From W2P13-069 sp051876105 (lineage in GTDB: Bacteria > Actinomycetota > Coriobacteriia > Coriobacteriales > QAMH01), in the NCBI GenBank assembly GCA_051876105.1, contig JBJEHN010000072.1:6369-70368 (forward strand): 64,000 bases of DNA, in the 5' to 3' direction. The notes beneath the pieces were generated by a model. The model saw nothing but the letters and a program-made list of their open reading frames with translations, ran no database searches and was not told where the DNA came from. Positions 40,365-48,712 of the stretch are shown here, in pieces; position 1 is the stretch's first letter; every line of letters begins with the position of its first letter. The position numbers were made by a program, and so were the translations under genes.

Positions 40365-41408
40365 CTAGAGGATGCCGAGGAGCTCGGTGACGAGGCCGAA
40401 GGCGATGCCCACCGCGACCATGATGCCGCAGATGCGCAGGTTCTCACGTGAGTCGTTGTTGGTGCGCATCAAGACGATGAGACCCACGCCGGCGTTGACG
40501 AGCAGACCGCTCATCATGGCGCCGCCCGCCAGCGCGCCGTCCAGGTAGAGCTGGGTGAGCGCCACGGAGACGGCGCAGTTGGGGATGAGGCCCAGCACCG
40601 CGGCGACGGCGGCTCCGGCCAGGGGCATCTCGGCCATGTGGGCGATGGCGCCCTCGAGGCCCGCCTCGACCACCAGGTTGAGCAGCAGGCAGATGATGAA
40701 GACGAAGACCGTGATGTGCAGGCTGTGGCGCAGCGCGGCGAAGGCCAGGTGGCCCCACTTGAGCTGGCCGTGGTCGTGGCCGTGGTCGCAGCAGCCGTGC
40801 TCGTGCGCATGCTCGTGGGCACCCCCATGCTCGTGCTCATGCTCGTGCTCGTGCGCATGCGCGTGCCTCTGGGGCTCCAGGTAACGCTCGCAGCTGGAGC
40901 AGTCGCACCCGTCCGCGCAGTCGCAGCCCTCCTGGGCGCAGAGCTCGCGGATGTCGTTGCCGCTGTGGCCTTGGTGCAGGTGCACGCTGCCCAAGCCCAC
41001 GTGCTCGCGCCCGGCGGCGCGCAGGGCGGCATCCAGGCAAAAGCCCACCAGCACGCCCACAACCAGCTTGATGCCCAGCACCTTGGCGATGACGAGCGGG
41101 TCTGCCTGCTGCGAGATCATGACGGGCAGCATCTCGTCCGATGTGACGAGGAAGACGGAGACCAGCGTGCCCAGAGTGATGACGCGCCCGGCGTAGAGCG
41201 TGGCCGCCGCCCCGCTGAAGCCGCACTGGGGCACGATGCCCAGGATGCCGCCGATGACGGGGCCCGCCTTGCCGGCCTTGGCTATCGCCCGCTCAAAGCG
41301 CTCGGCCGCGCCGTGCTCCAGCCATTCCATGAGGAGGTAGGTGAGAAAGAGGAAGGGCAGCAGCTTGAGGCTGTCGAGCCCGGCGTCGATCAAGGCGTCA
41401 AGAAACAA
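40365..41408 (-). CDS. Putative heavy-metal exporter (ArsP_2/DUF2899-like) with His/Cys-rich loop
   Basis: 347 aa with about eight to ten membrane helices in two halves. Each half contains a matching motif, GILGIVPQCGFSGAAATLY and AVLGLIPNCAVSVALTQLY, the sign of an internal duplication. Between the halves lies a cytoplasmic or external loop (about residues 150-215) with CDCADGCDCSSC and dense His-Glu-His-Asp repeats, a metal-binding region. The substrate could be Mn, Zn, Ni or arsenic species and is not fixed. The start is TTG at 41408 with GGGAG ahead, overlapping the mobA-like gene by 11 bases. Confidence 0.75.
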   Translation of the reverse strand: MFLDALIDAGLDSLKLLPFLFLTYLLMEWLEHGAAERFERAIAKAGKAGPVIGGILGIVPQCGFSGAAATLYAGRVITLGTLVSVFLVTSDEMLPVMISQQADPLVIAKVLGIKLVVGVLVGFCLDAALRAAGREHVGLGSVHLHQGHSGNDIRELCAQEGCDCADGCDCSSCERYLEPQRHAHAHEHEHEHEHGGAHEHAHEHGCCDHGHDHGQLKWGHLAFAALRHSLHITVFVFIICLLLNLVVEAGLEGAIAHMAEMPLAGAAVAAVLGLIPNCAVSVALTQLYLDGALAGGAMMSGLLVNAGVGLIVLMRTNNDSRENLRICGIMVAVGIAFGLVTELLGIL

Positions 41409-42060
41409 AGGACTCCCTCTCTTTGATGCCGCCCTCGACGATCTTGCGCTCGATCGCTGCCAGCTCCTCCGGAGTGTTGGTGTTGATGAAGCAGCCTCCG
41501 CGGGGCTCGATCTCTGCGATCATCTCGGGCGTGAACTCGGTCACCTTCATAGTATCGAACCACGAGGTGGCCCGGGTCTCGCCCTTTTGCAACGCTTCGA
41601 GAACGGCTGGGAGGCAGGTCTTGCGGCGATAGACGCCGTGGAAGGGCTCGTAGCCGAACTGCGTCTTGGGCACCGCGATGTCCGTGCCCTCGCGCTTGAG
41701 CGCGGTGAGCTCGGCGCTGATGAGGTTGCGGCTGGGGAAGATCATGTCGCAGGCGACCAGCGCCACATAGGGGTTGCTCGCCGCGTTGAGCGCCGTGTTG
41801 ACGCCGTGGAGCGCACCGCGGGTGTCGCTTATGTCGGTCACCAGGCGGATGCGGCCGCTGTCTACCCAATCGTCCAAGAAGCCCAGGTTCTGGGGCTCGT
41901 TGGTGGTGATGATGAACTCGTCTGCCAGCGGGAGCAGGCGGTTGACGCCCCTCAGCAGCAGGGGCTCGCCCAGGAAAGGCACGGTGGCCTTGGAGCGGCC
42001 CATGCGGCGCGACTCGCCGCCTGCCTGGATGACGATGGTGAGGTTGCCTCGCTTGCTCAA
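41398..42060 (-). CDS. MobA-like nucleotidyltransferase
   Basis: 220 aa. NTP-transferase fold with the signature VIQAGGESRRMGRSKATVPF, then GEPLLLRGV and ACDMIF with the metal-binding Asp. The C-terminal FINTNTPEEL is typical of molybdenum cofactor guanylyltransferases, which join GMP to molybdopterin. The start is TTG at 42060 behind GGAGGAATAAT. It overlaps the metal permease downstream. No other Moco synthesis gene is in the window, so a different NTP substrate is possible. Confidence 0.8.
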   Translation of the reverse strand: MSKRGNLTIVIQAGGESRRMGRSKATVPFLGEPLLLRGVNRLLPLADEFIITTNEPQNLGFLDDWVDSGRIRLVTDISDTRGALHGVNTALNAASNPYVALVACDMIFPSRNLISAELTALKREGTDIAVPKTQFGYEPFHGVYRRKTCLPAVLEALQKGETRATSWFDTMKVTEFTPEMIAEIEPRGGCFINTNTPEELAAIERKIVEGGIKERESFVS

Positions 42061-42157
42061 ATTATTCCTCCCTCAAGTTAAACGCTCCGCGGAAGTATAG
42101 CCCAAGGTAGGGAAACATACAGCCCCTTGCATGCGGGCGCAGGCTGCGGGGCGCCCA

Positions 42158-42694
42158 TCAGCTGGCAGGGCGCGTGAAGGCAGCGAGGGGGTCGTCTGCC
42201 TGCCACAGCACCACCCTGCCGGCAGCGAGCGAGGCGGGCACATCGATGACGCGCTGGTTGGAGCTGCCGCGCCAGTGCGCGTCATAGGAGCTGAGCGCCT
42301 CCACGTAGGGGCCGTCGACCAGCACGTCGCACAGGGCCAGCAACTCGGCCGCCCCGGCGGGCGCATCTGGGCCCGTGAGCTGCTCGAAGGTGTAACCGCT
42401 GTAGGCCCACAGCCCCTCCCCCTCCTCCCTGACCATGCGGGCGAAGGGCAGCAGCTCCTCGGCCTGGCAGAAGGGCTCGCCACCAGAGAGCGTCACGCCC
42501 TTGTTGAGCGGTGAGCTGTGCAGCGCCTCCATCAGCTCCTGCGGCTCCACCATGCGCCCGCCCTCGAAGGGGTGGGTCTGGGGGTTGTGGCAGCCCAGGC
42601 AGGCGTGCGGGCAGCCCTGGGTGTAGACCGCAAAGCGGAAGCCCGGCCCGTCGACGATCGACTCGCTCTCGATGCCTGCTATGCGCAGCGCCAT
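42158..42694 (-). CDS. nrdG: Anaerobic ribonucleotide reductase activating protein
   Basis: 178 aa. Radical SAM activase with the Fe4S4 motif C28-x3-C32-x2-C35 (CPHACLGC), then the SGGEP motif of the SAM site and YSGYT. It makes the glycyl radical of NrdD. The ATG at 42694 has GAGGAG upstream. It lies 112 bases after nrdD in the same direction. Confidence 0.95.
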   Translation of the reverse strand: MALRIAGIESESIVDGPGFRFAVYTQGCPHACLGCHNPQTHPFEGGRMVEPQELMEALHSSPLNKGVTLSGGEPFCQAEELLPFARMVREEGEGLWAYSGYTFEQLTGPDAPAGAAELLALCDVLVDGPYVEALSSYDAHWRGSSNQRVIDVPASLAAGRVVLWQADDPLAAFTRPAS

Positions 42695-42806
42695 ATGTGC
42701 TCCTCTCCTCGTGCTGCCTTACGTCCGCCCAATGCAGAGGGGGCGGGCACGAGCCCACCCCCTTGCAGTTCGCGCAGGCCAGAAGGCCAGTGAATGTGCA
42801 GATCCC

Positions 42807-45140
42807 CTAGGCGGGCTCGCCTGCGGCGCTCACGTCGTGCTTGACGCGGTCGCGCTCCTCGGCGCGCTTGCCGTTGTTGAAGCGGTCCAGCGTGCCCACC
42901 AGGTAGCCGGTGATGCGGCGGATGCGCTCGAACTTGACGTCGTCTTCCGTGCGGCCGCAGCCGGGGCAGCGGTCGCCGATGATGCCGTTGAAGCCGCAGA
43001 CCGGGTCGCGGTCGACGGGGTGGTTGATGGAGCCGTAGCCGATGCCGGCCTCCTTCATGTGGCGGATCACAGCCTCGAAGGCGTCGAGGTTCTCCGTGGG
43101 GTCGCCGTCGAGCTCGATGTAGCTGATGTGGCCGCCGTTGGTGAGGGCGTGGTAGGGCGCCTCGATGTTGATCTTCTCGAACGCGCTGATGGGGTAGTAC
43201 ACCGGCACGTGGAAGCTGTTGGTGTAGTAGTCGCGGTCGGTCACGCCGGGGATGGAGCCGTAGCGCTCGCGGTCGATGCGCACGAAGCGGCCGGAGAGCC
43301 CTTCAGCCGGGGTGGCGATGAGCGAGTAGTTGAGGTGGTCCTCCTGGGCCTTGTGGTCCATGAAGCGGCGCATGAAGCCCACGATCTCGAGGCCGAGGTT
43401 CTGGGCGCGCTCGGATTCTCCCTGATGCTCGCCGATGAGGGCCTTGAGGCACTCGGCCAGGCCGATGAAGCCGGCGGTGAGGGTGCCGTGCTTGAGGACC
43501 TCGCGCTGCTCGTCATCCCAAGAGAGGGTGTCGGAATCGAGCCACACGCCCTGGCCCATCAGGAAGGGCGCGTTGTAGACCTTCTTGCGGCACTGCACCT
43601 CGAAGCGCTCGTTGAGCTGGTCATACACCAGATTGAGCATGTTCTCCAGCAGCTCGAAGAAGAGGTCGATGTCGCCCTTGGCCTTGATGGCCAGGCGCGG
43701 CAGGTTGATGGAGGTGAAGCTCAGGTTGCCGCGGCCGTTGGAGATGGACTTCTCCGGGCAGTACACGTTGGTTGCCACGCGGGTGCGGCAGCCCATGTAC
43801 GCGACCTCGGTTTCAGGCGTGCCCTGGTAGAACTCCTTGTTGAACGGGGCGTCCAGGAACGAGAAGTTCGGGAAGAGGCGCTTGGCAGAGCAGCGGCAGG
43901 CCAGCTTGAAGAGGTCGTAGTTGGGCTCGCCGGGGTTGAAGTTGATGCCCTCGGCCACGCGGAAGATCTGGATGGGGAAGATGGGGGTCTCGCCGTGGCC
44001 CAGGCCGTCTTCGGTGGCGAGCAGGAGGTTCTTCATGACCATGCGGCCCTCGGGGCTGGTGTCCATGCCGTAGTTGATGGAGGAGAACGGCGTCTGCGCG
44101 CCGGCGCGGGAGTGCATGGTGTTGAGGTTGTGGATGAAGCCCTCCATGGCCTGGAAGGTGGCGCGGTCCGTGTCCCTCTCCGCGGCCTTGTGGGCGTAGG
44201 CCTGGACGCGCTCGACAAGCGCTGCGTTCACGCCGAAGGCCTCCTGGAACTCCTTGGACTCGGCCCCGTAGTAGGCCGGGTCGGTGACGAGGCGGGCGAT
44301 CATGCCGCTGGCCTGCTCGGCGCGCAGGATGGCGGCCTTGACGGCCTCTGCATCCGTGATGTCTGCCAGCAGCTCGAAGGCGGTGCACACGGCCTTGCGG
44401 TACAGGCTGCGGAAGCTCTTCTCCACACCCTTTGCCATGCCGTAGTCGAAGTTCACGATGGACTGGCCGCCGTGCTGGTCGTTCTGGTTGGCCTGGATGG
44501 CAATGGCGGCCAGGGCGCCGTAGGAGGCGATGGAGTTGGGCTCGCGCAGCACGCCGTGGCCGGTGGAGAAGCCGCCCTCGAAGAGCTTGACGATGTCGAT
44601 CTGGCAACAGGTGGTGGTGAGGGTGTAGAAGTCGAGGTCGTGGATGTGGATGTCGCCTTCGGCATGGGCCTTGGCGTGCTCCGGCTTGAGGACGCACATC
44701 TCGTAGAACTGCTTGGCGCTCTCGGAGCCGTACTTGAGCATGGTGCCCATGGCGGTGTCTGCGTCGATGTTGGCGTTCTCGCGCTTGACGTCGGACTCGG
44801 AGGCCTTGGAGAAGGTGATATCGTTGAGGGTCTTCATCAGGCGGGAGTTGACCTCGCGCGAGCGGGAGCGCTCGGCGCGGTAGAGGATGTAGCTCTTGGA
44901 GGTGCGGACGAAGCCGTTCTCGATGAGGGACTCCTCGACCAGGTCCTGCACGCCCTCAACGGTGGGCTCGGTGCCCTTTGCCTCGAGCTTGGCAAGCACC
45001 TGATCCGTGATGTCCTCCGCGACGTTGCGGCGCTGCATTGCGCCGGATGCGGCAAAGGCCTTGGAGATGGCTGCCGTGATCTTCTCCTTGTCGAAGGGAA
45101 CGGAGCGGCCGTCTCGCTTGCGGATGCTGGTGATTGCCAT
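42807..45140 (-). CDS. nrdD: Anaerobic ribonucleoside-triphosphate reductase (class III)
   Basis: 777 aa. It reduces ribonucleoside triphosphates to dNTPs without oxygen, using formate and a glycyl radical. Seen: an N-terminal ATP-cone (IRKRDGRSVPFDKEKI), the catalytic barrel with a conserved TTTCCQID, and the radical site RRITGYLVGTL with Gly 745. In the C-terminal metal site I see Cys 715, 725 and 728, but Asp 712 stands where the first Cys of the usual four would be. The ATG at 45140 is preceded by AGAGGTAGGC. A pair of NrdR boxes lies 44-91 bases upstream. Confidence 0.96.
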   Translation of the reverse strand: MAITSIRKRDGRSVPFDKEKITAAISKAFAASGAMQRRNVAEDITDQVLAKLEAKGTEPTVEGVQDLVEESLIENGFVRTSKSYILYRAERSRSREVNSRLMKTLNDITFSKASESDVKRENANIDADTAMGTMLKYGSESAKQFYEMCVLKPEHAKAHAEGDIHIHDLDFYTLTTTCCQIDIVKLFEGGFSTGHGVLREPNSIASYGALAAIAIQANQNDQHGGQSIVNFDYGMAKGVEKSFRSLYRKAVCTAFELLADITDAEAVKAAILRAEQASGMIARLVTDPAYYGAESKEFQEAFGVNAALVERVQAYAHKAAERDTDRATFQAMEGFIHNLNTMHSRAGAQTPFSSINYGMDTSPEGRMVMKNLLLATEDGLGHGETPIFPIQIFRVAEGINFNPGEPNYDLFKLACRCSAKRLFPNFSFLDAPFNKEFYQGTPETEVAYMGCRTRVATNVYCPEKSISNGRGNLSFTSINLPRLAIKAKGDIDLFFELLENMLNLVYDQLNERFEVQCRKKVYNAPFLMGQGVWLDSDTLSWDDEQREVLKHGTLTAGFIGLAECLKALIGEHQGESERAQNLGLEIVGFMRRFMDHKAQEDHLNYSLIATPAEGLSGRFVRIDRERYGSIPGVTDRDYYTNSFHVPVYYPISAFEKINIEAPYHALTNGGHISYIELDGDPTENLDAFEAVIRHMKEAGIGYGSINHPVDRDPVCGFNGIIGDRCPGCGRTEDDVKFERIRRITGYLVGTLDRFNNGKRAEERDRVKHDVSAAGEPA

Positions 45141-45183
45141 GTTGTGCCTACCTCTTCTGTTTCCTCTGATTTACCCTAACCAA

Positions 45184-45231
45184 CCACAATATCTTGTGTT
45201 TTAATATCTATCTCACACATAGATATAGGGG
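45184..45231 (-). promoter_or_regulatory. Pair of NrdR boxes upstream of nrdD
   Basis: Minus-strand words ACACAAGATATTGTGG (45184-45199) and CCCCTATATCTATGTG (45216-45231) fit the NrdR consensus acaCwATATnTwGTGt. They are separated by 16 bases, 32 bases centre to centre, the standard spacing. They lie in the AT-rich promoter of nrdD. NrdR itself is not in the window. Confidence 0.8.
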
Positions 45232-45320
45232 TTTTGCGTCTGGGGTAGTATAGGGCCACAGAGCCCGTTTTGGAGCGAGGATTTTGTGCTTTTTGCGCCC
45301 TTTCGGGCTCGGGGTTGGGA

Positions 45321-46295
45321 CTAGAAGCGCTTTTGGTCTTTGAACTCGCTGAGGGCCAGGTAGGCGTCCAGGCGCAGGCGAGGGACGTGGGGGCTCACGT
45401 TGCAGCCGGGCTCGTGGGTGTGGCTGCAGTCCGAGAAGCGGCAGCCGACAGCGAGCTCCATGACGTCTGGGAAGGCCGCCTCCAGCGCCTGCTCCAGGTC
45501 CATGATCTGCAGGGTGCGCAGGCCGGGGGCGTCGATGATGAGGCCGCCGCCCGGGACCTTCCAGATGCGGCGGGCCACCGTGGTGTGGCGGCCGCGGTCG
45601 TCGCTTTCGCGCACGGCGCTCGTGGCCATGTACTCGGCGCCGAGCAGGGCGTTGACGAGCGTCGACTTGCCCACGCCGCTCTCGCCCAGCAGCAGCGCCG
45701 TGACGCCGGGGGCTATGAGCGCGCGGACCTCCTCGACGCCTTGGTCGAGCTTGGAGGCTATCGCCAGGCAGCGCGTGTCGGGCGCGAGCTCGGCCAGCTG
45801 GGCAGCGGCCTGCTCCACCCGCTGCGGCTCCACGCAGTCCGCCTTCGTCAGCACGAAGACCGGCTCTGCCCCGCAGCCGCGGGTGGCGGTCATCTGGCGG
45901 GCGGCCAGGCGGATGTCGAGGCCCTCGCCCGTGAGGCTCTGGCACAGGAAGACGAGGTCGGCGTTGGCGGCGAGCACCTGGCGGCGGACCTGCTTCTCGC
46001 GGCCCACGCGCTTGACGCGCGCGATCTCCATGCAGCGCGGCATGATCTGGGCGATGATGGCCTTCTCGTGCCCCTCCGGGATGCGCAGGGCCACCCAGTC
46101 GCCCACGGCCACGATGCTGTCGTCGCTCTTCTTGATCTCTGTGGCCAGCTCTGCGCGCAGCTCCTCGGCGGCGGTGTTCACCAGGGGGTAGCCCCTGTCG
46201 AGCGAGGTCACGCGCCCCGGCTCCAAGCCCGGCTCGAGCCCTTGCGCCCATGCGCGCACCGCGTCTGTGTACCCCAGGTCCTCGAATGCGATCAT
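45321..46295 (-). CDS. rsgA: Ribosome small-subunit-dependent GTPase RsgA
   Basis: 324 aa. Late 30S assembly factor. Seen: an N-terminal OB-like part with VAVGDWVALRI; a circularly permuted G domain in the order G4 TKAD, G1 LLGESGVGKSTLVN, G3 DAPGLR; and a C-terminal zinc site CRFSDCSHTHEPGC. The ATG at 46295 has GAGAGGA upstream. It stands 33 bases after the OB-domain membrane protein, so may share that transcript. Confidence 0.95.
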   Translation of the reverse strand: MIAFEDLGYTDAVRAWAQGLEPGLEPGRVTSLDRGYPLVNTAAEELRAELATEIKKSDDSIVAVGDWVALRIPEGHEKAIIAQIMPRCMEIARVKRVGREKQVRRQVLAANADLVFLCQSLTGEGLDIRLAARQMTATRGCGAEPVFVLTKADCVEPQRVEQAAAQLAELAPDTRCLAIASKLDQGVEEVRALIAPGVTALLLGESGVGKSTLVNALLGAEYMATSAVRESDDRGRHTTVARRIWKVPGGGLIIDAPGLRTLQIMDLEQALEAAFPDVMELAVGCRFSDCSHTHEPGCNVSPHVPRLRLDAYLALSEFKDQKRF

Positions 46296-46328
46296 CTGCC
46301 GTTCCTCTCCCGCGTAGGCGCCGCGCGC

Positions 46329-46958
46329 CTAGCGGCTCTCCTTCTCGGCGCGGCGGTCCTCGCGCCAGCGCAGTATGCCGAACACCAACAAGAGCATGAA
46401 GGCCACAGCGCACAGCTGCAGGCCCGTCGTAATGTCCTGGTCGTCCGCGTAGTGGGTGATGGCGCCGCCGGGGTCGAGCACGCGGATGGTGAGGGCGTGC
46501 ACGTCGAGCTCGCCTTGGTGGTCTTCGCAGTCGAGCGAGTAGATGCCGCGCACCTGGATGGTGGTGCCCGCCGTGGAGTAGCTGCCCACGTTGGAGATGC
46601 GCGCGGCCATGTCGTCGTCGACCCACACGCCGATGCAGCTGCCGTCCGCGCCGAGCACGTTGAGCCACTTGTGGCCGCTGCCGCCCCTCATGATGTCTCC
46701 CACGACCTCGCCCGTGAAGCTCACCGTGGCCTCGTTGAGCGCGCGGTTAGCCGCGGTGAGGACGCCCACGCGAGTGGGGACCACCACGTTGTCGGTGTCG
46801 TCGACCTCGGGCTCGCCCTCCTCGAGCGCCTCGTAGCGGTTTGAGAGCGTGCCGATGTCGAGCAGCGGCTCGTCGGCCAGCGCGGCCGCAGGCACCAGCG
46901 CGGCAACGGCGAGCAGCGCGGCGGCGGCGTAGCGCAGCATGCGGGCAGGCAGCCTCAT
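46329..46958 (-). CDS. Exported OB-like domain protein paired with TrkH
   Basis: 209 aa. A signal peptide at residues 1-28 (LAVAALVPAAALA), then an extracytoplasmic domain with VSFTGEVVGDIMRG, HKWLNVLGADGSCIGVWV and GELDVHALTIRVLDP, ending in one membrane helix (about 180-198) and a charged tail. The same domain, clearly related by eye, is fused to the second TrkH at 48713 (ISGEVVGYAVKAG, HSWLNIQDQEGKVISVYV, GELEVHAVTLAV). The pattern resembles small OB-fold (single-stranded-ligand or metabolite-binding) barrels. The ATG at 46958 overlaps the TrkH stop by 4 bases (ATGA). It may be an extracellular subunit or regulator of the K+ transporter. Confidence 0.75.
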   Translation of the reverse strand: MRLPARMLRYAAAALLAVAALVPAAALADEPLLDIGTLSNRYEALEEGEPEVDDTDNVVVPTRVGVLTAANRALNEATVSFTGEVVGDIMRGGSGHKWLNVLGADGSCIGVWVDDDMAARISNVGSYSTAGTTIQVRGIYSLDCEDHQGELDVHALTIRVLDPGGAITHYADDQDITTGLQLCAVAFMLLLVFGILRWREDRRAEKESR

Positions 46959-48490
46959 CGGCGCTCCCTCCCCCACCTGAAGCCGTCCTTGGGCGCCAGG
47001 CTCAGCGCGATCTGCAGCACCATGGCGAACACCGCCACGAACTCTAGGCGGCCCAGCAGCATCTCGACGATGTACACGAACTCCAAAAACGGCGGCATGC
47101 CCGGCGCCACGATGCCGGCGGAAAGCCCGCCGTTCGACGCGGCAGAGATCGACTCGAAGATCGCCGGCAGGGCGTCGTAGCCGCAGATGATCCCCGCGAT
47201 CGCCCCCAGGGCGAAGGTGAGCACGTACATCAGGAAGATGGTCATGGCGTTGGAGGCGAGGTCGGCCGTGAGCAGCTTGCGGCCCAGGTGGTAGTAGAAG
47301 GTGCGCGGCATGACGCGGTCTGGCACCAGCGCCTCGCGCAGGGTCTGCACCACCGTCGTGGCGCAGATGCCGATGCGGAAGGCCTTGATGCCGCCCGTGG
47401 TCGAAGACGACGAGCCGCCGATGATCATCCCGACGCCGATCATGAACAGCGCGCCGGAGCCCATGGCGTAGATGAGCTGCCCCGAGTACACCGTGGAGAA
47501 GCCCACGTTCGTGGCAGCCGAGATGACAAGAAAGACCACGCGGCGCAGCAGCGCAGTGAAGCTGTTGAAATAGTCGCCGGACATCACCACGATGGTCAAG
47601 ATCAGCACCAGGCCGAAGATCCAGATGGCCATGGTGTGGACCTCGATGTCCTTCAGGAGGTTCTTGATGCGGCCCTTCCAGATGTCGCCGTAGAGCGTGA
47701 AGTTGATGATCCCGAAGAACATCAGGCACACGGCGATGATCTCCAGCGGCCAGGAATGGTAGGCCATGATGCCCATGGACTGCCCCGTCATGCCGCCGGT
47801 GGCGAAGGCGGAGATGGTGATCCACAGCGAACTGAAGGCAGCGCGCAGCGGCGCCTGGCCGCCCAGCAGCAGCGGGATGGCGCAGACCGCCGTGCCCACC
47901 ACGATGATGATGGCCGTGACCTTGAAGATGAAGCGCGCCATCTGGCGGATCTCCGGCATGACGCGGCCCTCGCGGGCCTCGGCGTTGTAGATGGAGGCTG
48001 CGCCCGAGCCCGTGCCGAAGATGCCCAGCGCCAGGGCGATGACCAGGACGCCCACACCGCCCATCAGGTGCAGGATGAAGCGCCAGGTGATCATGGAGAG
48101 CGCCATGTGGTCGAGGTCGATGGCGATGGAGAGGCCGGTTGCCGTGATGCCGGAGACGCCCTCGAGCAGGGCGTCTTGGAAAGTAGCGTAGTGCCCGGAG
48201 AACCACAGCGGCAGCGAGCCGAAGAACGCCAGCACGCCCCACGAGAGCGCCGTGACCACCAGCGCCTGGTGGCGCAGCATGGTGCCGCGCTTGACCTGGG
48301 CCAGCGTGAGCAGCGCGCCCACGATGCCGGTGAGGCCTATGCACTTGAGGAAGATGGCGGCCTGGTCGAGCTCGTCGAGCGCCAGGGCCAGGGCGAAGGG
48401 CACGCACATGACGGCGGCCATCAGGAGGATGAGCGCCCCCAGGTAGTGGCAGATGATCCGCCAGTCCTCCAGATGCAGCCGGGTGACCAA
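46955..48490 (-). CDS. trkH: TrkH-family potassium uptake protein (copy 1)
   Basis: 511 aa. Four pseudo-repeated pore modules. Filter loops with the key glycine are seen as SGITATGLS, AFATGGMTG, AATNVGFST and AASNGGLSAG. The TTG start at 48490 gives an N terminus (TRLHLEDW...HYLG) that lines up with the paralogue (LLRFHLKD...HYLG), supporting it over other frames. It normally works with a cytosolic TrkA gating ring; none is in the window. It overlaps the OB-domain gene by 4 bases. Confidence 0.92.
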   Translation of the reverse strand: MVTRLHLEDWRIICHYLGALILLMAAVMCVPFALALALDELDQAAIFLKCIGLTGIVGALLTLAQVKRGTMLRHQALVVTALSWGVLAFFGSLPLWFSGHYATFQDALLEGVSGITATGLSIAIDLDHMALSMITWRFILHLMGGVGVLVIALALGIFGTGSGAASIYNAEAREGRVMPEIRQMARFIFKVTAIIIVVGTAVCAIPLLLGGQAPLRAAFSSLWITISAFATGGMTGQSMGIMAYHSWPLEIIAVCLMFFGIINFTLYGDIWKGRIKNLLKDIEVHTMAIWIFGLVLILTIVVMSGDYFNSFTALLRRVVFLVISAATNVGFSTVYSGQLIYAMGSGALFMIGVGMIIGGSSSSTTGGIKAFRIGICATTVVQTLREALVPDRVMPRTFYYHLGRKLLTADLASNAMTIFLMYVLTFALGAIAGIICGYDALPAIFESISAASNGGLSAGIVAPGMPPFLEFVYIVEMLLGRLEFVAVFAMVLQIALSLAPKDGFRWGRERR

Positions 48491-48496
48491 GGCGCA

Positions 48497-48634
48497 CTAC
48501 TCCATGATGAAGCTGACCAAGAAGGTGGCGGCCGTCAGCACCAGCAGGAAGCAGACCACCATCAGCAGCACCAGAGCCAGGCCCTTGGCGGGGCCCTTGG
48601 CCTTGTTCTGGGTCTCCTCGATCTTGTCTCTCAC
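48497..48634 (-). CDS. Small single-helix membrane protein upstream of trkH
   Basis: 45 aa from the GTG at 48634, which has GGGAGG 4-5 bases upstream; a longer frame to 48688 lacks a ribosome site. A charged start (RDKIEETQNKAKG) is followed by one strong helix (LALVLLMVVCFLLVLTAATFL). It ends 6 bases before the TTG of trkH, so it is in that operon. It may be an accessory subunit like KdpF; this is inference. Confidence 0.6.
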   Translation of the reverse strand: MRDKIEETQNKAKGPAKGLALVLLMVVCFLLVLTAATFLVSFIME

Positions 48635-48712
48635 AGGGCCTCCCTTCGCAGCGCTGCCCGTGCTCGCCTTAGCATCGCGGTGAGACACCCGCGAGAAGGC
48701 CTATTGTACGCC

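Noticed and set aside
46329..48497. A single 722-codon frame covering the OB protein and running antiparallel in phase over trkH
   Set aside because: Over 46959-48497 it is a wrong-frame reading; the TrkH frame there has all pore motifs. Only the part after 46958 is real.
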